A stretch of DNA of 64,000 nt, from positions 100,746,033-100,810,032 of the forward strand of contig CM048845.1 in assembly GCA_026545225.1 (NCBI GenBank). Reading direction: 5' to 3'. This document shows positions 24,238 through 36,499 of the stretch, one piece after another (the stretch's first letter is position 1; every line of letters begins with the position of its first letter). The notes below the pieces were generated by a model. It worked only from the letters and a program-made list of their open reading frames with translations. It was not told the origin of the DNA and did no database searches. Source of the stretch: Cornus controversa (Eukaryota; Streptophyta; Magnoliopsida; Cornales; Cornaceae). The position numbers were made by a program, and so were the translations under genes.

Positions 24238-26511
24238 GTGCTCTGCTATTGTATATATGGTACTATTTAAGATACTGATTTTATATGAAGTATAAAATAT
24301 TGATGAGTTCAATATTAGTTAAATTAGTACCACTTAAAGTATGAATTTGATATTACATAGTTGTTAGTTTTATGATTTGCATGTAATATGCTTATATCTT
24401 CGTGATAAATTTAAGTATAATTCATGTTATTCAATATTTATGAAATATTGATCAAGTGTCTGTTAGTATCGAATAGACACAATTAGTAGTGTTTAAAGTT
24501 GAAACATTACGAGTTGCAACCTTTTGCACCAAAGGACGTGTCACATGCCTATTCGGGTACTTTTGAAAGGGTACTGTATGCTTATAAATAGGCCATTTAC
24601 TTTCATTTGTAAAATAATATTTTTCTGATTTCTTCTTCTTCTCTCTGAGCATCAAGTCTCTCTTACTATATGTCTTTTAAGACTACTTCTTCTCTCTACG
24701 TTTGAGGTCTCCCTCTTATGACGAGGAATATCGACTCATCACCTTCTGATTTGACTACCAGGTTAATTTTAGAAATCATGATAAACACCATTTATCATGT
24801 GTACCCTCAATGGTCTTATATGGTGTATATCTCTTTCATACCCCATTATTCCTTTAACACAACATGTGCCTTGGAGAATGTCTCAAAATTTCTCCTTATT
24901 CTCGACAAGAATAATTATCTCTATTATACTTGTCATTCTTCACATTATAAAAATATTGATAAATACTTTGATAGGAATTACACAAGATAATGTGAAGTGA
25001 ATTTTTGAGAATGAGGTTGAGAGTCAATTGAGCAATTTAATTGAAATGATGTTGCTAAAATGCAAGCACCCTAAAGTACAAATGATTTGTAGATAAATTC
25101 TGGATTATCCAGAAGTTGTGGGGGAAGCTCAACTATCCTCAAATTTAATCTTATACCTCATTAAGAAAATTATTAAGACACATGTTGAATGATATATAGA
25201 AAGACCTTATATCTTCTATAAATACTTTGAAATGTGGGGGTGTCTATATAATGTGATCCTAAAATTATTAGGATATTAATGGGACATATCTTGTGTGTAA
25301 TTCAAGAATATAGAGCAAGATTCTATTAATGAAAAATTGATTTGAAATAATCAATGAGGGTTCATAGTTTTAAATTATGAAAAGAGAGTGTGCAAACTTG
25401 GAAAATCTATGTGTAGATTGAAACAAATACTAAATCAATGACATAGGTTAGTTGGTTACATGTCAATGAGTATGATGCATGCTAAAGATACTCTAGATAG
25501 ATATGTTTTCTAACTATGTTGTTGTGATCTAAATGACAAGTTGCACATAACTTGATATACAAGCAATCCGAGAAAATATTAACTGTATTGAGGTGGTTGA
25601 GATCCATCTTGAAATTAATGATTGTATTTATCAAGGATTGACATTGGTATTAAGGGATATAAAAGACTTTGATCCACAAATGGACATGTCTTTAATATTA
25701 AAGGTATTGTCATGCATGGAATATAAGTTAGTTGCTTTAAATAAAGCAAGAATGATTAAGAAGTGGTAAAAATTCTTAAAAGATATTCCAAACTGGCTAA
25801 CACCTATACCACTGCTCTCAAATAAGAAAATCTCTATAGAGTGTATAGATCAAAGAACAACCTGGTGGCCACATATATGAAAGGTTGAATTATAGAGCAA
25901 GTGATAATGTCATTGAGGGGAATAGGCTTAAAGCCTAAAACTAACGAGTCACCCTAATGGAAACTCTATCTAGCTGACTGGAGATCCCAAGATCTAGATT
26001 CAAAGGGACAACTGAAATTTTGAGTGACTCACCAGTAGCACTGGAAGATTTTATCTTCTACCTATTCCTATGATGACACAGTGCTGCCTGTCGTGGGTCT
26101 CAGGTTAAGTAAATGCTTTTAGTGATTCTTATATCTTGTAAATCCAAGTGGAGTATGGCAGGATACTCTCAATAGAGAATCACCTATATGAGTGTGAAGT
26201 AGGCCGTTTCTATGAGAATGACAAGGCTAAGTTCTCTAGAACACTCATGAATACCAGGATTTGTTCAGGGCCAAAATGAACACAACCGAAAGAACCAACT
26301 TTGTGCGGAAAGGTATTGTGTGTATACTATTGTCTGGTTTTACACAAACGGCTGAATAGTTCAAGATTTTATATCACTAGTTAGCCAAGTAAATCCGATA
26401 GTATTACACTAGGGAAGATTTAAGGCCAAAAGCTATCTATCTCGATGCAATAACTTTCCAACTGTACTCTCTTAGTAGAAGTCAAAGTCCGTTCAACACC
26501 ATTGCGGGGCG

Positions 26512-26817
26512 ATAATTGTCTCAAGGACATAGAGTCTAACTCTAGCCTCGATCTACAGGTTCTTCAGTATTTATATATTTTTTAAGTTCTGTTATATTTT
26601 TATGGTTTATATAACATATGATATATGTACTGTACATGAGTTCAGTAGTCTAGATTATTACATGTGTTATAATCTTACTTGATATAGAAACTTATAGAAG
26701 GTTTTATATATTGTGAAATGGTAAGAGATTTTCCATTATGTTTATGTGATTTAACGTGTTAGTATAATTGCTTTATATCTTAAATAGTAACATATACGCA
26801 GATATATTTTTTCAACA
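26512..26817 (-). repeat. Right terminal inverted repeat (306 bp)
   Basis: Reverse complement of the left repeat. The minus-strand sequence beyond its inner edge continues as GCCCCGCAATGGTG-type text that has no counterpart on the left. Confidence 0.9.
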
Positions 26818-27232
26818 ATTTAATCGTACCTTTGAATGTGCCCCAACTCTCCTTGTTATAGAAGAGCGTCGGTAGTAATGTTCATTTTTGAAAGTAGTTC
26901 CCTTAGCTTATTCACTGCTTAATTGAAGAGTTATCGTATGAGGAGTTGTGGTTATCCTTATTCACTTAGTACTTTAACCCATTTGGCCTTTAGACTTCTT
27001 GTCAGTCTAAATTTTCATATTAGTTGTTCTCTGTTCTTAAATTTGATTGTCACACATTAGGAGTGTTAAGTCACTTTGTTCATTCTTCATTGACGTAATT
27101 TGATAAATTAGACAATAACCGACACTTATACATGTCATCTTACTTTGTAAGAAATTCCTGGTTACACTCACATGCACATAGAGTCTTATATATGTCGGCA
27201 AACATATGTGAACAGTATATTAGGCCCTATTT

Positions 27233-28124
27233 GGTAACACTTCCGATTCCAGATTTCAGCATTCATTTTCATTTTCATTTTTTTGAAAGTTACAGCAGAA
27301 ATCACATTTGATAACGTAGTTTTCATTTATGAAAAAATGAAAGTGATATCAAAAATTTGACAATTCTTAGGCATAATTTGAAGTATTCGTAACAAAACTT
27401 TCAATTTTAAATTTCATTTTTCAGTTTTCATTTTTGATTTTTTTATAAAACACAATAAATAAAAAAATATAAATAAAATAAATAAAAAATTATAAGTCAA
27501 TAAGAATAAAAATATTTTATATAATACAATAAATAAAAAATATAAAGATATATATAGATATATATAATAAATAAATATAATATATATAAGAAGAAAATAC
27601 AATAAAATAAGAGCTATATATAAATACAATTATATATAATATACAAATATAAAAGAAAATAGAATAAGTGTATATAATAATATATGGCAATTACCAAAAA
27701 CATGTAAATAGTTAAAATTTATGACAATTACCAAAAACATGTAAATAGTTAGAATTTATGACAATTACCAAAACTATGCAAATGCTCAAAAATAAATTTT
27801 TAATTAAAATAAATTAAAATAAAGTCCTAACAAATATAATTTTGGAGGAAAGAATATACATAAAATATGTAATATCACATTTATGTTGGTTAAAATGAAT
27901 TGGAATCATATTACCCAAATACAAGTTTTAGTCAAAGATACCACTATTTTTTTAAAAAAATTAATTTTAGGTTACCAAACATATTTTTTGATTTGTGCTT
28001 TCAAAATTTTAACAGCATAAAACGTTACCAAACGTATTCTACTTTTAACCGAAATGACAGGACAACAGATTTTCAGATTTCATTTTTCAGAAAATGGAAT
28101 CAAACAGCGTTACCAAACAACACC
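27233..28124. mobile_element. MITE/non-autonomous DNA transposon with TTA target duplication
   Basis: The left end GGCCCTATTTGGTAACACT and the reverse complement of the right end, GGTGTTGTTTGGTAACGCTG, form imperfect terminal inverted repeats. Similarity extends inward (GATTCCA and ATTTCAG motifs). TTA flanks both sides (27230-27232 and 28125-28127). The interior is AT-rich and non-coding. The TTA duplication and GTTTGGTAAC-type ends suggest a Tourist/PIF-Harbinger relative. Confidence 0.65.
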
Positions 28125-28138
28125 TTAAGTTGTGAATT

Positions 28139-28382
28139 TTGGACACAAGAGTGCATATATAAAAAACTTTTGACACAAGGGCCCATATATAAAAAGTTTT
28201 GATACAGAGTCCATATATTAAAAGCTTTGGACAAAAGGTTCCATATATTAAAATCTTTTGACTCAAGAGTCAATATATATAAAAAGTTTTGGACACAAGA
28301 GTCCATATATAAAAAGCTTTTGACTCAATGGTCAATATATATAAAAAACTTTCGACTCAAGGGTCTATATATAAAAAACTTT
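28139..28382. repeat. Minisatellite, about 8 units of roughly 30-35 bp
   Basis: Each unit follows the pattern '(t)ttgacacaagagtccatat' then 'atataaaaagct', with 'gact/gaca/gata' variants. It starts about 15 bp beyond the right end of the MITE at 27233-28124. Open frames on either strand here are by-products of the repeat. Confidence 0.85.
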
Positions 28383-28389
28383 TTTTATT

Positions 28390-29400
28390 TTATTTTAGAA
28401 TCTTTCACTTAAAAATCAATAACTTTCAATGTGCTTGAAATTTTTTAGTGAAACAAATTTTAGTGAAAGTAAGACCTCAAGAAATTCATTTTGAGTACCA
28501 ACATCACTATTGTTGAAGTGAAACGAAAAAGTTACGAAATTTTGAGAAAAAAAATATATATATACATACATATTTATGTGTTCACATACGATCTCTCACT
28601 AGACTTTCCTTTCAATTATATATATATGGCAATAGTTGCACGTAATCACATGTTTATGGAAAAAGTCTTCAAATTAGCTTACATCCATCAAAGCTTTTAA
28701 TATAATGAGACTTATATTGGTAATATGACTAAAGCATACAATAATAGTATATAATTTTTGGGACCATAACGCAACAATTGCTAATATAGTGAACCCAGTA
28801 CCTACAGAGGATAATTGCCAATGAGTCTCATACCCTTTTGGCAATGTCATAAACATTAATTATGGGGTAATTTATACACATGAGTTAATAGTAGAGAAAG
28901 TGTCATTATATGAGTACTTTGGACCTCTTACGAGCAGCAAACCACATATATATCATTAAGCTAACGATTATGTACTACAAATATAGTGTAACAGATAGTT
29001 TTACTTATCTTTTATAAGATTATGTTTTGGCCATATCTGACATGAGTCGTTTTTCAAGAAGTGTGCCTGCTCGAGGTGGTGTTCCGAGAGCTCATTTTTC
29101 GATTTGAAGCAGGGCTAGAATTAATCTTTTTGAGAACCTTCCATCTGATGTTGGGTTGCATCACTCTTAACACATGCAAAACACACTTATTTGTTATTGT
29201 CTTAACCCTTTAACAAATGGAGTGGTTCTTCTGACCTATTAATAAAAAAAATTGTTACTTGACCCTTTAATAAGGAAAGGTAATAGGTACCTTATTATCA
29301 GGGTAGTAGGCTTGACCGAAGAGGTAGTTGTAGTCCCAGGCTTACTCAAACCTTTACGGGAGTACATTAAGAAGGGAAACCCTATCTGGCTGATAGTGAC
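28390..29400. other. AT-rich non-coding stretch
   Basis: No gene or defined transposon end was seen. From about 29200 onward the text changes to CTTTAATAAGG-type phrases that lead into the minisatellite cluster. Confidence 0.4.
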
Positions 29401-29416
29401 CTCCATTTTTTTTTAG

Positions 29417-29766
29417 TAAAGGCTCTATTATAAGATGTGCCCCGATGGGGTTTAACAATGCTCTTAGGATTCATTCATCACGCCATTTTCATTAAAGGTC
29501 ATCTGCTAAGGTGTACCCTAATGGGATTTAACAATGTTCTCAGGATTTATTCATCTCGCCTTTTTTTATTAAAGGTCATCTGCTGAGATGTGTCCAAATG
29601 GGGTTTAATAATGTTCTCATAATTCATTCATCCTAGTTTTTTCATTAAAGGTCATCTGTTGAGATGTGCCCTAACGAGGTTTAACAATGTTATTGGGATT
29701 CATTCATCCCACATTGTTCATTAAAGGTCATTTGCTAATGTGTGCCCCAATAGGGTTTAATAATGA
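29417..29766. repeat. 76-bp tandem repeat, about 4.6 units
   Basis: Unit starts lie at 29417, 29493, 29570, 29646 and 29722 (periods 76, 77, 76, 76). The unit begins TAAAGGTCATCTGCT and contains GATGTGCCC, GGGTTTAACAATGTT and GATTCATTCATC. Units are diverged. There is no coding signal. Confidence 0.9.
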
Positions 29767-29767
29767 C

Positions 29768-29899
29768 AAGCTTTGTGAGCTCGCTCCTTTAACAAGGAGG
29801 TTTGTAAATCCAAACTTTGTGAGCTCGCCCATTTGATGAGAGAGTTCGTAGTTCCGAGCTTTGTAGCTTGTCCCTTTTAATAAAGGGGTTCGTAGTTTG
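29768..29899. repeat. 44-bp tandem repeat, 3 units
   Basis: Unit starts at 29768, 29812 and 29856 with the phrase '(g)agctttgtgagctcgccc'. It directly follows the 76-bp array. Confidence 0.85.
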
Positions 29900-29943
29900 A
29901 CGTTGTTAGACATTGTCGGTGGCCTTAATAAGGGAAGATGTCG

Positions 29944-30035
29944 GCTCACCTTTTAATAAGGGGAGTTTGATGACTCGACCCTTTAATAAGGAGATAAATT
30001 GACTCGCCCTTTAGTAAGGGGGAGGTTTGATGATG
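29944..30035. repeat. About 29-bp tandem repeat, 3 units
   Basis: Units of the form 'ctcgccctttaataaggg' followed by 'gagtttgatga', beginning near 29945, 29974 and 30003. Confidence 0.75.
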
Positions 30036-30243
30036 ACTCTATAGGTGACAAAATGCCCTCGATCTTTAATTTGCAAATAACACTATAGTACCCCTTCATG
30101 GTGGATGAGGGGAGCTCGAGATTGAAGCCCATCTTGTGGGTTCTATAGTAAATAAGGACCCGTTACGATGGTCTTATCTCGTGATAAGAAACCTATACCG
30201 ATTTATTATTGGTGGAGTTAACAATTTCTTCAAGAATCAAACC

Positions 30244-30441
30244 CCAAGTCTCGTTCTTAATAGGAGAAAATAGTAGAGGAAGAGTCTCATTCTTAGCCGG
30301 AGAGAGAAATAATATTGTCCTTGATAGGAGAGAGATAGAGTCCTGCCCTTGGTAGGAGAGAGAAAAAATCACATCCTTGGCAGAAGAGAGAAAAAATCAT
30401 GTCCTTAGCAGGAAAGAGAAAAAATTATGTATTTGGCATAA
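30244..30441. repeat. About 28-33-bp tandem repeat, roughly 7 units
   Basis: Purine-rich units resembling 'atcatgtccttggcaggaga' plus 'gagaaaaa'. Period shortens from about 33 to 28 bp along the array. It is the fourth distinct short array within 1 kb. Confidence 0.8.
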
Positions 30442-30859
30442 TTAAATCCGGGACTATGTTGCTATTTGATGCATTTTTTCACAAGAAACCCATCATTTTT
30501 GTTAAGGTTGAGAAGCCTAAATCACTAACTCATTTATACTTGTCAGTTGGCCACTAGGCTAATTCAGCAAATGTATGCAAGTGCAAAATAGAACGTGTTA
30601 CGCTGATACAAGACCAAACCTCTTAAAATAAGGCAAGATATACCATGCTAGAGGGCGTGCCTCTTGCAAATCACATTTGATTAGACCGAACTTTAAAAAT
30701 TCGATTTCCCGACCTTGACATAGAAACACTTCCTGTGGATTATGTAGCGGTGGGGGACTTGCGTAAACATAGATGCCCCCAAATCGTGGACTTGTAGCTA
30801 TTGATTTCTTACTGCTTCCAAACCAGATTGTATCAAAATGTAGGAACTAATTGTTCCCA

Positions 30860-31180
30860 CAAACGACGACAACTGATAAAGCAAAAATTCACACGATCCG
30901 ATTTGGTACGAGTTGCTTGCAAGTCAGTACTTGATATAATATAGCATAAAGTAATTCTGTATGATTTAAGCGTACATTTGGATGTGTTCCAACTCTCCTT
31001 TTTATAAGAGAGTGTTAGTAGTAGTGTTCATTTATAAAACCAATTCCTTTGATTTTTCCACCACGTAATTGGGGAATTATTATATAAGGGGTTATGGTTA
31101 TCCTTATCTACTTAGTCATTTGACTTATTTAGCCTTTAGACTTCTTTTTGGTCTAAATTTCCATATCATTTTCATGAGAG
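30860..31180 (+). repeat. Uninterrupted copy of the dispersed repeat at 23.8-27.0 kb
   Basis: It contains 'gttcccacaaacgacgac' and 'aactgataaagcaaaaattc', followed by the same ordered motifs as the split copy. Here 'tgatttaagcgtac' corresponds to the occupied target site 'tgattta' / 'atttaatcgtac', showing what the site looked like before insertion. Confidence 0.7.
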
Positions 31181-31199
31181 ACCACTTTAATTTTCTTAC

Positions 31200-34100
31200 C
31201 CAACAAAAAAATGGGTGGAATGGATAATTTATACCAAGCGCAACATAAGATTACTAATGGATTTAATGTTCAGTCGAGTGATTCTTCCTTTGCTCTTCTT
31301 TGGATATTTTGGTTCCCTCTCATCTTGCTGATAATTATAAGTTGCCCTTCTATGGTGTGGGCGATTTATTCTTTCTTACTTACTATATAATGCCTCCTAT
31401 ATTTGATTTTCCTATTTTTTATTTTTTTGTTTGTACAAATGAGATATGGCTCATTTAATTAGAGTGCAAAGTTTCTTTTTTAATGAAATACTCATTGGGT
31501 TATCTACAAAAAGAAAAAAAAATGATAAATAGTGAAGTGGATACATTTTTTTAATTGATAGATTTAAATATAAAACTCAATAAAATCTTTATCCCACCAC
31601 ATAGGGACATGTGACTAAAAGGAGATCACAATGAAACAATTCAAATTATTTTCTTGTACTTAACCGAAGCAAATATGTTGTATTTTAAATAGTATACCGC
31701 AATGTAAAATCGATACGATAAGATTATATTGCAAAGCATGAAGTTGGTTTCACACACACATATATAGTATTAGTGAGCCTTAATCCTCTCTAGTACAGTG
31801 CGACATCCACTACACTAAGGGGATTAAGGATGATCCCACCAACGACAAATTATAAGGTGGTCCAGTATCCACCACCTCATTTGTGGTAACATCTTGTGGT
31901 GACCTGATTTTTTAAAAATATATATGTTTTAAATTATTAGAAAAAGCTTATAATAATGAGTAGTTAAAAAAATGTTTGCTTTTATGGGTTGCCAGTTCCT
32001 TTATGACAAGTTAAGACTCAAATAAAAGAATGACTCTATATTTCTTTAACGGACAAAACTTAGGACTTTTCATTGTCCAAAGGTTAAATGTTAGACCTTT
32101 CATTGTTTGCATGTTAGTTACAAAAATTGATATAAGAATATAAATAAGCTAAAGATGATCCACATGTATATATGTTTAAATATGTGCATACTACGGTGGA
32201 AGTGAAATAATGACCTTTGGTGTGAAAATATGGTGAATGATATTATGACAGTGTTTAATAAGAGAAGTGGGTAGTTATTTTGTGTTAAATAAGAATAATA
32301 TAAGGAGTCATACAATTATTGCAAGATACGATTCTTTAGTTGCTTGTTACTTAATGATCTAATTAAGATGTTACAATAGTTATGTGACTTTGTATGAAAA
32401 CAAGAGTTGCATGACTTTGTATATTCTAAATTCACTTATAACAAATCAAAGGTTCTCTGGTAGATTACTAATGACTTGAGAGAAAAAGTAAAAGAAAGAA
32501 AATGTTACAAACTATAAAGCTTGTTGGACGACGACAAGTAAGGCTTCATGGAGTTATTCGAACAAGGTAGGGGATTTAATCTTGGTTTATATGTGCAAAT
32601 AGACCAAAGAAACTATAAGGGATAATCTTATTTTAAAGTATTTGTTTTTAATTAATTAATTCTGTTTCACCCTTTGTTTTATGATAAATTTTTCTCTAGT
32701 TGTTAGATTACTGTTTTTCTCGAGTTATACTTTCAGTGGGTGGAAAGTTGAATTATGGACCTGTAATAATTAAGACTATAATCTAATGTAAAGTTGGATA
32801 ATGTGAAATGGTATTGCATCTTATTGTCTGAATATTTGAAATGTGTTTTGTGAGTTATGCGGTGTGGAAACGGTTCAGTTAATTTAGAGTGAGATGCTAA
32901 TCCTTAGACCTAAAGGGGGGTGAATAGGTCTTCTTGCCTAATTTATATGATTGATTAATTATTCACAATAATTAATAATTAAACATCCAAACCAATCACA
33001 AAATAAATAAAACAAGTAAGGAAAGTTAGAGATGACATTATAAATTTTACGTGAAACCTTAGGAAGGGAAGAAAGACGGGGGTGAGATAGAAAACCCTAA
33101 AGGAACCAATCCACCATCTCGAAGCAAAGTATAACGGACTATATCCCAGACTCACACCCACTCCACTCCAATAAGAACTTGATGTGGAATACATCAGGCT
33201 TACAATTGCAACCTCAGGTCCAACTGTTGCAGACTCCCGGATAAAGTCATAATTCTTCCAAAAGGGTAGCTGAAAAAACAAAAATATTCTGCAAGTGTTT
33301 CGTTCCCTTTGTAATGATCGTTTCTCTTCCTCTTCAGATAAAAACTTGTAGTTTCAAGGAACCACATTTGCTCCTTTGAGTTTCTATCTTAAATTGAAGC
33401 ATAAAGAGGTATTTATAAGGTTAAGAATCCTTAGTATACTTGGAAAACAACTTTAAAATATCTAATGAGAGTTTTACAAAAGTCTGAGTTGACTAGGAAA
33501 ATCATTTGGATCAAAAAGAAAATTTTCGTGGGCATCAACTAAGTCGGATCAATCCTGATTTTTGGGGACAGGTGGGACTTTTGTAAAATCATAGAATTTT
33601 CAATATCTCGAGAAAATTCAGAACGGTCCTAATAAATGGGGACCGATGGGACTTTGTATATTTCTATTTTTCAAGTTTAACACATTTTTTGAAGTCCTAA
33701 GCCCGCCAAATTTCAAAACATAGTGTCCTCACTCACATACCTGTACTACATGATATCCTCATCAAATTCACGGTATCGAAACACCTTTCGTTTAGCTCCG
33801 AAGATCGCAACACAAGATCAAACAAAAATTACAACTCGATCAATTAGTTTTGACATCAAAATTAGCCAATTACAATTATATATCTCACAATCTCCCCCTT
33901 TGACAATTTCATACCAACCTAGACAATATGTAATCTACCCCGGAATAGAAAAGATAAATTACAATTTTGTCAAAAATAAAAACATAGCTGAGCCAAACTA
34001 AGCAGTCACTCTGATCTTGAGCTTGTGGTGAATATGAAGAACACCTATATTCAGCAAATATGATTAACCTCGATACTATGCAAAACAACACTCAAAAATA

Positions 34101-36480
34101 CCTTTGTGAAAGCTTAATAAAAACAAATAAACATAAGCACAAATAAAAATCTTCAAGTAATGCCAATGTATATGTAATGCTCATGTACATCATGCTCATA
34201 CAAACTCTCTTATCTATCCCTTAATGATTGATCGACGTTGAATGTATGCATTCTAGCCTTTAATTTACATATTTTATTCTCTTAGTAATAGTTTATTTGT
34301 GATTTTACTCTATTTTTTTGTTTTATGTCTTTTCAGGACATTAATGATTAATGCAGTTAAAATCATAATTTTTGAGCTTTTAAATAAGACATTCAAGAGG
34401 GTTAGATAAAACTTAGATCAAATGGATCCATTCAACTCCATATTTTAACTCAAAATAGCTCAAGGAAGTGGTCCAAGAAAATTACAACTGCTTAAGGAGA
34501 TTCCGAGCCTGAAGCCCAATTATGTGCATAATCTAGTTTTAATCTCGTTTTGAAAAACAGCCAGAAAGTCTTATTTCTAAGCATCAATTCAACTTGATTC
34601 TTAGATAGGTTAAAGGAAATTTGATTCTGGAGATATTTGTATTTCACAAAAATTTCGTGAATCGCACTAATTCAAGGTTTAAATTAGATTTCAATTTAGA
34701 AAAAATAGTCTGGCAGATTTTCTTCTAAACACTTTTCTATTTTCTTTTACTTGGAGAACACCCTAGAGAACCTTTATATAAGAGAAAGAGATGAGTAGGG
34801 TTAAGGGGGAGAAAACAAGTGAAGGCAAGGGCAGAGAAGACGGAGACAATCTGGATTTTATTTATTTATTATGTCTTTTATTTATTTGTTATCTTTTTCT
34901 ACCATGTGTAACTAAACTCCTCAACTAGGGTTGAGGAGGAAACCTCCATTAATGAAGTGAAATTATTTTATTCATTAATTGATTCTCATGTGTATGATTT
35001 AAATGCTTTATGATTTTAGCTTCTTATGATTAATTATTTTATAGTTCTTTCACCATCTATGTAGTAACTCTTGTGGATGGGTGTGAGTGGGTGGATGCGA
35101 AGACAGACACTGGGTTGAGCTACCACATTGACAGGGTACAAGGGGCTCAATCCCACATTACTTGGGTGTGAAAAAAGGGGATATGCTTATATGTAGTATG
35201 TTCTCTTCAAATGGTATGAGGCATTTTGGGGTAAAACCCAATAGCAAAACCGTGCGGGCTAAAACCCAAAGCAGACAATATCATACCATGTGTTGGAGCG
35301 GGGTATTACAATCTATATTATGTATATGTGGTAGTTAGAAAGTATTATAATTAATTAAAGCTTGGGTTTGTATTTTTTAAAAGTGATAATATTTGATCTT
35401 ATGTTTTTCATTAAATTGGATCCATAAAATACTTTAAATTTTACACTAGTGAAACGAAGAAAAATCTACTTTTTAAATATATTTTTCATAATGCTTTATT
35501 GGTAAATCTTGAGTAAGCAATAGAATGATTTCTTGATTGCTACTCTAAATTTGAAAATTAATAAATGAATATTAGAAGTTTCATGAATTTAATGGTGGTG
35601 AAATCCGACACCTTAGTTATTTTTTCTATTTGATTTCAATTGTGTTATTTTATTTGCATTTAAGTTTAATATCTCTCAAATCAACCAACTTTTGTTTAAA
35701 CTAGATTAGTTTTAAATTAATTTGAATTTGTATTAGTTTTTCTTTTCAAAGCATTCCCTTGGGTTCGACCTCGTTCTTGCCGATCTATACTTTAATAGAT
35801 TCGTACACTTGCGAGTTATTTTACACTTTTAAAACAATATTAACAGGTAATTCTTCCTCTCGGCTCTCATCAACAGGTGATTCCTCCTCTCGGCTCTCAT
35901 CAACAGGCATTCCAATTCGATTTTCTTTCAACTCATATCAACTCTTATGTGAGTTTATTTTCTTTTTCCCTTTTTTTTTCTTTAAATTTGTCTCCAAGTA
36001 GGATTTTTTCTTGTATATTTGTTCATGTGATTAGATGCTCTGTGCTATTTATTATCCATGGATTTATGTCTTTTCTTGCTATTTAATTACTGCAATCATT
36101 TGTTTTCCTTTTTTATTATTATTTGTTTTCTTTAATTTTCCCCCAAATAGGCTTTTTATTGTATATTTGTTCATGTGATTAGATGTATAAACGAAGAGAA
36201 AAATAATTTGAAAGAAAACAAAATAGAGAAAGATGTAATCCTAATAATTCCTTAGAGTAGATCGATTACCTGATCCCACTTTGATAGGAGTCCAAATAAG
36301 AGATGTGAAATGCTAGATGAACTTGCATAAACCATGTAGGTAGAAAACAACCAAAATTTAATATTTTAGTATTATTAGAATTATTACAAAACTAAATAAT
36401 CAAAATTTAATATATTTTTTTTCAAAAATTCAAGTTGATTATATAAATATATAAGTAACTATGTAATAATTTTTTCTCAC
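31200..36480. other. AT-rich retroelement debris, no gene
   Basis: No supportable CDS. Fragments recall LTR-retroelement sequence: 'aaagggggg' plus 'tgaataggtc' at about 32910-32930 with 'ctccccctttgacaatttc' at about 33892 (a phrase pair common in plant retroelement copies), and 'cttgggttcgacctcgttct' then 'tgccgatctat' at 35758-35790, as seen near Gypsy-type LTR ends. A 30-bp tandem duplication lies at about 35841-35900 (cctctcggctctcatcaac). Complete LTR pairs were not found. Confidence 0.4.
35841..35913. repeat. 30-bp tandem duplication
   Basis: Two full units and a partial third, each with 'aacaggt(a/g)attc' followed by 'cctctcggctctcat', within retroelement-like text. Confidence 0.85.
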
Positions 36481-36499
36481 TAAATTAATAATTGGGTTG

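Larger units (their letters stand above)
23932..26817 (+). mobile_element. Copia-derived element with 306-bp terminal inverted repeats and 5-bp target duplication
   Basis: The element starts TGTTGG and ends CAACA. It is flanked by ATTTA at 23927-23931 and 26818-26822. TG...CA ends and a 5-bp duplication are LTR-retrotransposon hallmarks, but the termini (23932-24237 and 26512-26817) are inverted, not direct, repeats. They differ at about five positions by eye. The interior, in + orientation, holds decayed Copia pol. About 25375-25450 reads as the reverse-transcriptase stretch VCKLGKS...LKQ...Q-stop-H, where the family has QWH. About 25765-26020 reads like the RNase H end (FLKDIPNW, then GLKPKTNE and LTGDPK). 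A TATA-like ATAAATAGG lies at about 24586. No intact ORF remains. The inverted arrangement is the unusual feature. Confidence 0.75.
23790..27040 (+). repeat. Dispersed repeat copy, split by a 2.9-kb insertion
   Basis: 23795-23931 plus 26818-27030 together align with the uninterrupted copy at 30870-31175. Shared phrases are 'gatccgatttggt', 'gagttgcttgcaag', 'tgatttaa', 'ccaactctcctt', 'gttatggttatcctta' and 'tttagacttctt'. The 30.9 kb copy lacks about 45 bp present here around 23840-23885. This is probably part of an old non-autonomous retroelement or MULE-type family. The superfamily was not determined. Confidence 0.65.

Noticed and set aside
23932..26817. Mutator-like DNA transposon
   Set aside because: The long TIRs would fit, but the duplication is 5 bp rather than 9 bp, the ends are TG...CA, and the internal coding remnant is Copia pol.
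27414..27629. 71-residue hydrophobic open frame on -
   Set aside because: It is the translation of a (TA)/(AAT)-rich stretch inside a MITE; Tyr/Ile/Leu/Phe-only content is a composition effect, not a membrane protein.
28100..28412. Open frames on both strands at the 28.1-28.4 kb array
   Set aside because: They follow a roughly 33-bp tandem repeat and have no start, domain or conservation signal.
29417..30441. CRISPR-like array
   Set aside because: Units are contiguous and diverged with no unique spacers between conserved repeats, and the DNA is a plant nuclear genome.
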